Shown: positions 37,401 to 49,400 of the stretch, piece after piece
Layout of the letters: the number at the start of each line of letters is the position of its first letter
Numbering within the stretch: the stretch's first letter is position 1
The notes under the pieces: model-generated
What the model was told of the DNA's origin: nothing
The model's input: the letters and a program-made list of their open reading frames with translations, nothing else
The model's database searches: none
DNA from: Augochlora pura
Taxonomy: Eukaryota; Arthropoda; Insecta; Hymenoptera; Halictidae
Direction of reading: 5' to 3'
Assembly: GCF_028453695.1 (NCBI RefSeq)
Contig: NC_135781.1
Coordinates: 32,711,483 to 32,775,482, forward strand
DNA: 64,000 bases
Made by a program: the position numbers and the translations under genes

Positions 37401-40400
37401 CGTATCTCATAAAGATCCGCGTAATTATAGTTTCGCACACGTCGATGCTACTTCATCCGAAACGTTGCCATCGCGCGATTCTATCAATTTTATAACATAT
37501 TTATCCGAGCTAGTTCGCGTCTCTTACGTGTCTCCGATTTTCGATCAGCGTTCCCCCGGCACCGTGTTCGACGATTCCGATCAGGTTCACTGTCCTCCGC
37601 GTTCCAAGTCCTACGCGAAAACCACTCCGGACTGTATACGCTCGCGAAGATGGTGTATCTTTTGTGAGCCGTACGCAACGCCGTTCTACTTGGCTGCTCA
37701 TGCAAATCTTTTGACCTACGGCTGCCACGGCTTTTAAGGTGCAGTGATACGTTATCTCGGGATGGTACGCTAACAGACGCCTGTCGAAAAAACGGCAGAT
37801 AGCACTCTCACAGAATCCCGAGCACGGCGCAACGTCGTTCTTTTCAATTTCGGAGCGGCGGCCTTTAAAAATTCGTCTAACAGAAAATCCATCGCCGACG
37901 ATATCAACAGACAAATTTCCTCTTCACGATTGGTCTTTAAAAAGTGATCCACCGGTTTTTCTGAATCGCATAATCGAGCTCCAAATACCGCCGAGTTCGC
38001 AATAACGTGAGAATATATCATTTTCGCGAGCAAAAATGGTTCGCCGTTTTTTTTTTATAGAACAGTTACAAAAAATCGTAGATCAATTTTTCTTGCGTCA
38101 TTTTAAAGAGGAGTGTGCGATCTTTAAATTGTTGGTAGATTCGTTTGTAAAGAAAATTTTTCGTCGATTTTATGGACGTTTTTATGGACGTTAATTCAAC
38201 GAGATCGCGAGAAAGACATCGATCGATCAATCGCACGGCGAACTAAAGCGTCGAAACGGTTTTCAAAGCCGTAGATCGTCGCACGGTGTGTTCGACGATC
38301 GCCATAGATCGTCTCCGCGTGCCGACATCCGTTTCCTGTCTCCCCCTCCCCCTCCCGCCGCCATTTCCATACAATGGCCGCCGCGCCGTCGAATATATAG
38401 ATCGTCCGCGCGCATTTAATGAGACTCTCGCTATCGGGACGCCGAAAGAGGGTCGTAAACCTCGTCGACCTTATTTTCCGCGTCAATAATCCAGAAAATA
38501 CTCGCGCGAAACACGTCGCGGGGGAATTAACGCCGAGTGGTGCCCGCCGCCGTGTTCCTCTCTCTCTCTAACTCGCGAGCCGCCCGCGGCGCGCGATTCC
38601 CGCCGCGAACAGAAGCGGGAATTCGCCCGCAGCGGCGAGGGCTGCCGGGGAATTCAGTGCTGGCCTCTTTTTTCCATCCACTTTATCCGGCGGAGGCCCC
38701 ATTTGAACGGGCGCACCGCGCGCGTTAGATTCGTTACTCGAAGTTTACGTAACCGTAAGCGGCCGCCGCCGCCGCGCGGGAACTGCGAATTCGATTCGAG
38801 TTCGCGGGCCGGTAATTGGGTTAATTAAATTTCGAAGAAAGCGCCGCGAAACGTACTCGCGAGTCGCGATAATGGCCGCCGCCGCTCGCCTCCTCCTCCC
38901 GTGCGTTCGCAAACTTCGATGGTCGGATGCCAAGTTCAATAGAACTTCGGTTTCCGGTGCTTTTTCGCAGCCGGCCGATTTTGCTCGTCCGAGCTCGCTG
39001 ATGGCCGAAGTCGGCCAACTCGCGTTCATTGTAATTCGCGGGGGATTAGTTTAATGTTAGGCTAGAAGCGAGGCGAAAAGATATGGACGCTGTTATAGTA
39101 GAATTTGAAAGGTTAATTATCGTGCATTTGATTCTATTAATAGGGTTTTTTAGAACTCGCGTTTATTAAAATTCGCGGAGGATTAGTTTAATGTTTAACG
39201 AACTGAAGCAAAAAAGATATTTATATTAGAATTTGTAAGGTTAATTACCGAGCATTCGATTCTATTAATAGCGTTTCTTTTCTTTAAATAGTTATGACAG
39301 GTATTTAATGTAATGGCTAACCGGTTCACTTAACATTTTCATTTCGGCTTCTTTTTATCATTTGTGAAAGTCTGCGAAGTCTCTGAAGTCTCATTTAATA
39401 GTCTGCGAATTTTTATGTATTTTAACAAGAGGCGCATTTACCATAAAAGCAAATAATATTAAGAAGACTGTTTAATTAATTAAGGAGGCTGAGTTTCTGT
39501 TGTGATTTTTTAAAGAGGTTTGGTAAAGATTTTAACCCTTTGCACTCTACTGAAAACGCTAGAAATTGTTAAATTCTTTTTAAAAAGAAATACAATCCAT
39601 ACCAAGTGGGAATACAATAAATTGAAACAAATGTCTCCGACTTAAAACAACCACGAATGTAAAGGGTTGAGACGGTACTTCCATTTCAGTTCGCATTTCG
39701 AACCACTCGACCTCGATATTAAAATAATATAATTAATCTAACCTACTTATTTCCGTAATAAATTCATCAAATCCGCGGTCTGATAATTAAAATAAAGAGT
39801 ACGACGCATCGGCTCGTTACTTGAAACGGAACAAACTAAAGATTCCTTTCTTTTCCGTCTATTTCTCGACGATCGAGCAACGAAAACGCGAGAGAATCGT
39901 AGAATTCCTCTCTCTCTCTCTCTCACGACTACAAATCGATGTCGCCTCTTCTTATCTCCTAGCACGCCCACCGCATCCTATGCCGCTTTATTTCGAGACC
40001 GATCAGAGTCAGAGTTTATCGGGCATGCAGGCACGTACGATTACGAAGACCCCGTCGTTATATCTCGCCCTTCAACGAAAGCGATTCAATCGGCGTCGGC
40101 CGTTCATTCAGCGTTATCGTGCCGTTTAATCCGTGGCAAAAAAAAAGAAGAAGCGTCGGTCAGGTGAGCCGTGAAATTACCGGCTCTCCTACGCGAGGAC
40201 ACGCCAATTACACGATCGCCTTTCTTCCACGATCGAGCAATCGCGTTCTCCCCTTTTTTTTCACGCATTCGTTCGCGCTCGACGGCCATTTTTGCGTATA
40301 GCTTTAATCATTCTTCCTGGAGCAAATTGCCGCGTCGATTGCTCGCGCTCGTCCACTCATTCGAGCGAATCAAAAATTATCGCACAGACGACGTTCCAGG

Positions 40401-43400
40401 AAAAACTCCACTCCGTCCAATTTCTGCGGGCTTTTTTTTTTTTTTACGAGTTCTTGGTAATTTATTTTTTTGTTATATAGATTTTAGTTTAGCATTCTTT
40501 ATGAATTTCTATTTAATGCTCTTTATGGATTTCTATTTAATGAAACAAAAATTTATGGATTTGTATTTAACGTTCTTTATGAATTTCTATTTAGCATTCT
40601 TTATGGATTTCTATTTAGCATTCTTTATGAATTTCTATTTAACATTGCTTATAAATTTTCATGTATCATTCCTTATAGACTTCCACTTAATATACCTTAC
40701 TCAATATTATCCAAATCTCCTTACAGAATTTTAACCATTTGCACTCGGAGCGGTGACTCCAAGGCACCACTCAAATTTTTCTATCACGTTTCAAAATAAT
40801 CTTTGTACTAATAAAGTTTGAATTTAAAAATTCTTATAAGTCGAACTGTTAGTATGAATAACAAGAATCAATTACGTATGCATAAGCTGCACATTGTTAT
40901 ATAAAACGGAGATACTATAAGCCCGGTGAAAATTCCTTTAGAACTACAGTTAAAACGGCTTCGAGTGCAAAGGGTTGAAACTGCATTTACCATACCCCGC
41001 AAAATTTCCGTTTAACGTCTCGCCGTAGAAAAACTCGCGTAACGAGACCTCGATTGCCGGCCGCGTCGCGCCGTGCCGCGTTCCCGCTAATTTTACCATA
41101 ATTAATGCGATTCCGCAACGGTGCATGCGACGACGCGCCCACAAAGCGCGTCCTTAAATATCCGCATTAGCATGCAAATATTGCGCCGCGTCCACTGCGA
41201 ATAAAGAGAGACGCGATTTACGCACGCGTGTCGGGGAGAGAATGAAAGGTCACGCGCGCGGCGTTCCACGCTCGAGGACGAGGGACGAGAATTTCTACGT
41301 ATCGAACTTTCGTTGCTTTCGAGAAGCAATTTATTGAGAATTCATTCGATTTATCAATTCATTCGTCTGGAGCAGTTTGCTTCGTCGCGGAACGAAATTC
41401 CCGATTTCGCCGACGAAAATTCGCGGCACGCGAACAATTAAGCAATTAAGCAACAATGATTTCCACTTACCCGCCGCTCCTCCTCCCGCGCCGCTCTCAG
41501 GTGAGATTCGATCGCGTCCAGATCGATCTTCGGCATCGCTGTCTCGATGTTGTACACGTCGAAGCCACCTTCAACAGGAAAAACAATAGTGCCGTCAATT
41601 TTTGAACAGGTGAGACGACGGCGACGAGATTGTTACTCCGTGTACGATAAGAAACGCTTTTCTTTGACGGTGATCGATTTACGATTCGAGTGAGGAAATA
41701 CTTTGAAAGAACTTTCCTTGCTTGCTAGATAAGATTTCAGGCGGTTATCACGGAAATGCAAGAATCTACCAGTGTTGCAGTAATTTATGAGTAGTGATAA
41801 GTTTTTAATCGATCGACAATTCCAACAACGATATAATTATGCGTGCTTTGCATCGTTTTTCATTTTATTTATTAATTTTCTTCAACTATCTTTTTACAAT
41901 ATTTCTCCTATAAAATATCAGCTTCTCTGCCAATCCTAATGCAACGCGCAATAATTTAAATTCATTGTCGAAGACTAGAAACAAGAGGAGCAATGCTCTT
42001 CCACGTGTAAAATACCTTCCATCGAGCCAACAGCTTTTATGACACAGAAATTCCATTGAGCTACCAGCTCTCGTGACACAGAAATTCGTCTTCCGACTCC
42101 GACATCGAGCTACAAAGTGTTCGCATCGTAACGCGACGCTAAACGACGACGAACGGGTTGCAGAACAACGATGCTTCACAATAGTCACTGGAGAATACAA
42201 GTCTGGCCGTTGCGCAAACACTTACGCGTGACTTTAGCATCGCGAACTACTGCGTTTCAATGAAATGCGTTAATCCACGAAACGAAAACTACGAGATCAT
42301 TAAAGGAACGCGCATCGCGGAGGAAGCCGACGGACGACGCGAGCACATCGTCGACGAGCGAAAACGAGCGTCGACGGCGAAGGAAACGCGCGTCGACGGG
42401 CGGGCGACGGTGAAAGAAACGTGTCACGAAGATACGCGAAGGTACTTTTTATTGTCCTAACAGATTACGCTAATCGTGCGGGCTTCCTGCGCGCGATAAA
42501 TGCGGTAAATGTTAACTAGCCAAGATTACGCGCGAGTTCCCAGTCGCGGCGACCATAATCGGGCCGCGCTGCGTGACCCTTTTCGCTCGCACGCGGTTTA
42601 TTGTTTTCCGTGCTCCTGGCACCGTGAAATTTCACTTCTCTGTTGAGCAACCGACTCGACGCGACGGACGCAATCGCGTTTCAGCGGCCGCAAAACGCCC
42701 CGGGGCAAGCTGAAACTTCCGTTTCCGGATGATTTTACCGGCGGAAAAAAAACGAATCCTCCGATCGCGAGAATAAACGGAAAATTTCATTTTAAACTAG
42801 TATGTCGTTAGGTGAATATAATTAAAAAATATAGATAATCGATTTATGTTATTTTATATTATATATTTTATATTCAATTTATATTCTATTATTTTCTATA
42901 TATTTTTAGTCCATGATAATTAGGTTATCTATTCTAGCAGAGAAGCTTCTTTAGGTTGTGCAACAAATCATCATAGACAGATCTCTGATCGTAACAAACC
43001 CTAACCTCTAAAACTCTAAATTACCTCTTCGACAAAATCCTATCAAACCTAACCTGCATTAGTCACGCATTATAACCGGTAAACCGCAGGACGGTTTCCT
43101 CAAGGAAACATACCTGGTCCAATGTCCACGTCGGCGCGCCTCTTATCGGGACGTCTCTGCGAGTTCGGCACTCTTATCTGTTGCTGTTGCTGCTGTTGTT
43201 GCTGTTGCTGCCGCCTCTTCGCCTGGTTCCTAGCCATTTTCTCCTTTTTCCTGGAGTCGGCGCTGGACGCCTCCGGTAGATCGCGATCGTACAGCTTGTT
43301 TGTGTCCTCCATGGCGTCCTTCCTCATGGTCATGGCGGACGGCGACCGCGAGCAACCGTGTATGTGGTCCATCGTCTCCATCGCGACCACGTCCGGCACC

Positions 43401-46400
43401 GGTTGCACGTACTTCTCGAGATCGACCCCGATGTCGCGGCCGATGCTCGACAGAAGATCGATCTCCTCGAGCTTCGTGTAGGTGGGCTGCTCCTCCGGAT
43501 AGCTGTCCGTGTCCGAGTTGCTCTCCGAGTCGTCCTCGGCAGAGCCGTTCGACGTCACGTTTTGACGGTTGCCTATTTTGGACCGTGCCTGGTGAGGCAA
43601 CTCCTTTGCCTCGCGTATCAGGTCGATCTGCTCCACCACGATGTCTTCCGTCTGAAATGGACAGGCCTTTTAGCTACTATTCTCACTGTGTTTGTCTTTT
43701 TATTTCGTCAGCTAGAGTTGTTTTTTTATATTTTTTTTTATAGTCGATTGGAGAGGCAATTTTTCCTGAATTTATACGTGTGACATTAAACCGAGGGAAG
43801 TAGAAGGCTTTGAATGATCAGAAGCATTCGAATTTTTCTCGGGCGTGTATTTCCAAGATTAAACCGCGGGAAGAAGATGACTCTAGCAGCTGTATTCCAT
43901 TCTTTATGTACAGATTTAAACCTCGAAAAATAGACGATTGTAACAGCTGGATAACTGACTATGATCGACAATGTACAATGCTTTATTTATCAATTTTTGC
44001 TGGACGCTTTCTATCTAAAACTATACAGTCCTTATAGTATAATTGAGTTACAATGAATTGGGAGAGAATGAATTCAGTCAATTTCTTTCCTATGATCAAG
44101 ACATCTAAAAATGTCTATAAAATATTATACATTCTCGATACATTTCTCCAGTAAAACAAACTAATTGCTTCCAGCACGAAGAGTCGACCGAAACAATTTT
44201 CCCGAATAGCCCGTCGACGCATCGCGACACCCGACATCCATGTACAGCCACAACAGCTGTTCCCCCCTCCCACTTCCACCGCGATGAAGTAATTTTTGCT
44301 GGCGTGACCGCGCGTCCCCCCACTTCGTCGTCGACAGGCATTGACATCAGAGTCACAGCGGGGGCAGAATGATCGCAGTGCCGGGCATCTGGCACTTGGT
44401 CGCCAGTTGTTACCAAGCGGCGGCAAGACAGCGCCCGTTAAAAGCCTCAGGAAATTTCTGATTAGCGCGTAGCCGCGTTAACCGCGCGTAATTCCAGCGA
44501 CGTGCCTAACCGCGACACGCGGAACGGATCAATTTTCGTGGGACGCACCTCGCCGACCTCGCTGGTCTTCCCGGAGTCCGGTATCTCTTCGATTTCGGGG
44601 AACTGCAGGGTCTCCTTGACGCTGGTGGTCAGCTCGACGATCTCGACCTCGACCGGGATCTCCCGCTCCTTCTTCTTCTCTAAAACCGCCTCGGACAGCG
44701 CCGGGGTGGTTTCGGCGACCGTGTCGGCGAGCGCCTCCTCCGGCTCCAGCACGGTCAGGTGCGTCTCCGCCTCGACGATGCCGCTGACGATCTCCGATTC
44801 CGGCGAGAGGATCTTCTCCTCCGTTCTGGAGTCCTCCACGCTCTTCACGTAGTTTATGCACTTCTCCGACGGCGGCACCACCGACTCGTACAGTGATGTC
44901 ACGGTCTGCGGACAGAGTCGATATTTCACGATGATTATTAGGGCTTTGACTAGGATGCTTGATTGAAAGGTCCGGGGATTCTGTTCTAGCGTGATCACCG
45001 CCCTCGTTTGCCTGCCGTAAGGGCGGTTCTTTTCACGGGATCGACGTCTGTCACGGCCGCCGTGTGCACGGCTTTGAAATTCGCCCCTGATTTTCGGCTA
45101 TTTCTTGTCGGACGACTTCAACGACCAGCTGCTTGGTATCGCGAACAAGATTTGCTTTTAGATGATTACAGAGCTGTCGGGAATTTGTTGGTCGTATTCT
45201 ACAATTTCGAGGTGTTCGCCTTTCATTAATTCTTGATCAACGCGAGTTGTTCCAGGGAAATGTAACATTCACCACGTCGAAATTCATGGGAAGCTATTGG
45301 AGGAAGGAAGTTCGTAATTCTTGTTTGTTAATTAATGATTTTAATGGAGGCTGTGGTTGAAATATTTCGACAGTGAAGACAGACAGTCGATGCGGGTATT
45401 TTTAAATAAGCGGCGATTTCTTGAAATAGTCTTTCTTTGAAATAATCAGAAGATGAAGAAGTGCTGATATTTAATTATAGAGTCTTTAGAATAATTTAGA
45501 GATCGAGGAGTGTTCATTTACTATAATATAGTATAGACCTTTTTAAATATTTTGGAGATTAAGGACGGCTAATTTTAAACCATAAACCCTTCCAAATAAT
45601 TTTGAGATTAGGAAAGGCTATTATTAAAATATAGACTCTATCAAATAATTTAGAAATTAAGCAGATATAATTTTAAAATACAAAGGGTACAAACTCTTCC
45701 AAACAATTTCAAAATTAAAGAGAGCTGCTTTTAAACCACAGACTCTCCAAATAACTTCCTACATCAAAGAATCGAACCGCGTACCTGTATATTGAACTTG
45801 GGCTTCTCGTAGAAGATCTTCCTCTGGTTCTTCTGGCCGCAGAGATGGTTGATGCTGTCCTCGATATTATTGTTGTACTCGTTGTCGTTCTCGACCGGCC
45901 GTGCGTTGATCTCGTTGAGCCGCACGTAATCGGGACAGCTCTCGTGCTCGTCCTCGGTCAGATCGGTGTCGGACAGAAGCGAGGGCGCCAGGTGTTGAAA
46001 GCCGGGATAGTTGGGGTTGACGATGCCGCGGCAACCGGCGGGCAGATTTCCTTCCTCGGACCAGTCGGACCACTCGGACGGCGTCAGCTCGTGGGACGAG
46101 TCCTCGTGCGACGAGTTACGCCCTGCGGAATTTCATGCTCGTTGCGCATTGCCGGAATACTGAATAATCGGGGGTACGCTACCGCGACACTGACTCATCA
46201 TCGCCGGCAGCTGACCGGCTCCCCCCCCCCCCCCCCCCCGGCTCGTCTCTCGCCGCTTCTCGCGAGAATACGCGATCGGGCCGTTTGATTAAAACACGCG
46301 CGTCCCGATTCCCTCGTAGCCGGAGAACTGATCTATATTGGACCTGTTACTCATCCCTGATAACGCGACAACGCCGGTGATCTGCGGAGTGATTGCGTCG

Positions 46401-49400
46401 ATTATCTCGGAATGGAAAAAGAGTAGAATTTCGAGGTACGGCGCGGCTAATTTCTAATTAAATCAACTCGAGATCGTAGGAACCAATTAATTCGGCTAGA
46501 CGGTGCTTCTAACGTTGTTGCTACTCTGTTCAGAGGCAAATCCGATCGTTGATAAATATGATCGTAGATACACGGTGCTTTAGCATCGAAAAGCTGGCTA
46601 AAAACGATTCAATTTATTAATCTATACATTTCTAATTATTTTCAGAATCATTTCAGTATTTGATACACGATCTACAAAGAGAAGACTCCAAGGACAGTAC
46701 AATAAACGCTGCGGCGCATAGACGAGAAATAAAGATTCGATCGCGGGAGGACGATCGGCCAGCTGTTCGACGCGAACGATCCGGGCTAAACGATTTAAAT
46801 CCAAAGAATTTACCTTCGTAATCGGCCAGGCTCTCGACGGAGCTGTTCCTGCGGATCCTCGGCACCGACAAGTTGTTGTTGAGGTTGCCGGCGTCGTTGT
46901 CGCCGGTATCGATCGCGACGTTGTCGCGGGTGATGGCCAGCGAGGACCACGTGGTGGTGTCCTCGGCGACGCGGAAATCGTCGGCGTCCTCGACGGCGAA
47001 CTCAGTCGACGTCGGGCTCCGGGCCACGGGGACCGTGTTCGTCGCCGGGTTCTCGTTCCGATTCTCGATCTCCTCCGTGCCCGGCTGGTTCTGCTCGCTT
47101 CTACGTAGCTGACTGCGAGCGAGACAGAGAAATGAGTCCAAGTGGATCGATACGTTCCGTTAGCCTGCCGCGGCCCGTACGATCTATGACGATGCAAATA
47201 TAGTCAGCACACCTACGTAAGACGTCTGCGAGCCGAGAGAGCCGCCTCTCGGCCCACCCACGCGCGCGACGCTCCGCGAGGGAACCCTTTCGTTTCATAC
47301 AGATCCGCTCGAGTTCCGTTCGGATTCGTTCGAGTTCCGTTCGGGCCGATTCGCGGCCACGCGGGGACCAATTCCGCTGAACCGGCGGCAAAACATCGGA
47401 TCGGCCAACTCTTTTTTTTTCTCCGATTCTTTCTCCGTCCGCTGTCTCTCTCTCTTCCCGGCTTTTCTCTTTCTCTCTTTCTCCTTCTCTCTTTTTGTCT
47501 CTTGACTCGACCGTGCGACGAGCCGCGAATGGGTGCTCGACACCTTTACGCCCGCGCGATACAGCACGGCTTGACGACTACTGCACAAAACGATGCACCG
47601 TTCTCAAACGATCCACGGATATTGATATTCTGCGATTAAATTGCCGCGCCGCGCACACATTTTCGTCTCAACTGGAATCGCGAGATCTTCGTTCCAGATC
47701 CCGGGAAATCTTTTTATTTAGACCGCGATCGCGTCCCGCTAATGGAGCAATTTTTCCTACCTTTTCCAAGTCGCGGCCGTTTTAACTCGTTTTAAAATTG
47801 TTTCTTTTTTTTCCGGCGTACGGTATCTCGGTGGTTTATACGACCCGGTGTATTTCATTGCGCTATTTTTACACCGTGGCGCATATCAAAGTAGTACCAT
47901 TGGCTTTTGAGGGCGCACTGATTTGATAACGTTCAAATTGGTTTGAGAAGCGAGAATTTTTAGCCGTGTTGCAGAGTACCGAAATAGTGAGTTTAAATTG
48001 ACAATAGTGTCAGAGGTTGTTGGACAATGATCGTTGATTTGATATTCGAGTTTTCGATGTAGTTTGTTTCAGGGAGATTTTCTTTCTGCGAGATAAAAGG
48101 TCGAAAATAATAGCGTCCATAATTATCGCAAATCTGAAACACCGCAGGGATTTCAATTACTTTCCTTTAATATACTCACTAATTATTTTAATTGCTTGTT
48201 ACTCGAGGCGTGTCGAGAATTAAATACTCATTAAACTGAGATTTAGGATTAATTAGGGTTTATTATTGCATCGCCACGGATCGAAACGAATTTCACCGTA
48301 ATCGGGCTTCTTAATCGCAGCATACCGATCGTGCAGAGACCACCTCGCGTAGCCGCTTACACACACACACACACATATCTAACCGACTATATGTATATAT
48401 ATATATGTATAGTGTCAGTGCAAAAGAACGAACACACGTCTGTCTAGGAGATCAAACAGAGCAGGCGTCTCTCGGTTTAACACCATCGTCAAGAACGTAA
48501 ACAAACAATGTTATAAAGCAACGCAAAAAAGTACGTCCAAGCCCGCGGTTACTCATTTGCTCGTACGGTGGCTCGATGGTGCAAAACAACAGTGTGTGCT
48601 GTTCCTCGTCGAGAACGGGACAAGTGGTTCAGAGAGAGGTGAGTTTCGAAGATATCTGGATCGTGTGTGTAGATCGAATCGTCTGTGTGGATTTGATCAT
48701 CTGTGTGGATTTGATCGTCTGTGTGTGTGTGTGTGTGTGTGGATCAGATCGTCTCTGTGTTTATGTGTGCGTGTTTTTTGGTCAAGCCGTCGGATAGCGG
48801 TCGCCATCGAACGCGCTAAAAGAGAACACGCATGGCGTCGTGCACACAGATCATCGTTTCCCAACAACATCCGAAATCAATGGAGCATACTATACATATA
48901 TACTTACTATGTATAGTGAGAGATCTATACAGAAGCGAACGATCATCTAGCGTAAACGAAACACTAACGGATTCTCGTGTGGTCCTACTCTAATTGCGGG
49001 ACTGGGAGGCAAGGGGCTGGAAGGGCGAAGACATCATAATTTGCAATCAACAAATATTATATATATACTGCGGGTCCATTTGGTGGAACAAACTCTAGCA
49101 GGTGTATGGCGTTTCATTTGTTCATGGAGTTCTGTGATCGATGGCCTCTAGGGGAGCTGTGGGGGTAGCAGGGGGCTCATGCGACAATCACTTGTTGCGA
49201 TTTGCGTGTTTTTTGTTTACGTTTGCTTATGTTTGTTTGTGTTTAATTCTGTTTGTTACTGTTTTGGTTCTGTTTGTTTATGTTTGCTACTAGTTGGTTC
49301 CGTTTTGCTTCTGTTTGTTACTGTTTTGGTTCTGTTTGTTTATGTTTGCTTCTAGTTGGTTCTGTTTGTTTATGCTTTGCTTCTAGGTGGTTCTATTTAC

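Larger units (their letters stand above)
34950..41470. other. Large Schip1 intron, distal part
   Basis: No coding exon is supported. It holds CpG-rich blocks (35000-36900 and 38200-39050) that may contain internal promoters, an AT-rich TTTATTTTA repeat (36925-37075), several minisatellites and two MITEs, listed separately. Confidence 0.5.

Noticed and set aside
43122..43783. Three + strand frames opposite Schip1 exon 43651-43114
   Set aside because: Shadow frames of a GC-rich coding exon on the other strand. The Cys run is the antisense of the poly-Gln codons.
46653..47141. Apparent start of the Schip1 frame at 47141
   Set aside because: The codon there is TTG, not ATG, and the sequence after it is a pyrimidine tract ending in CAG. 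It is an acceptor region, so the exon begins at 47108 or 47112.
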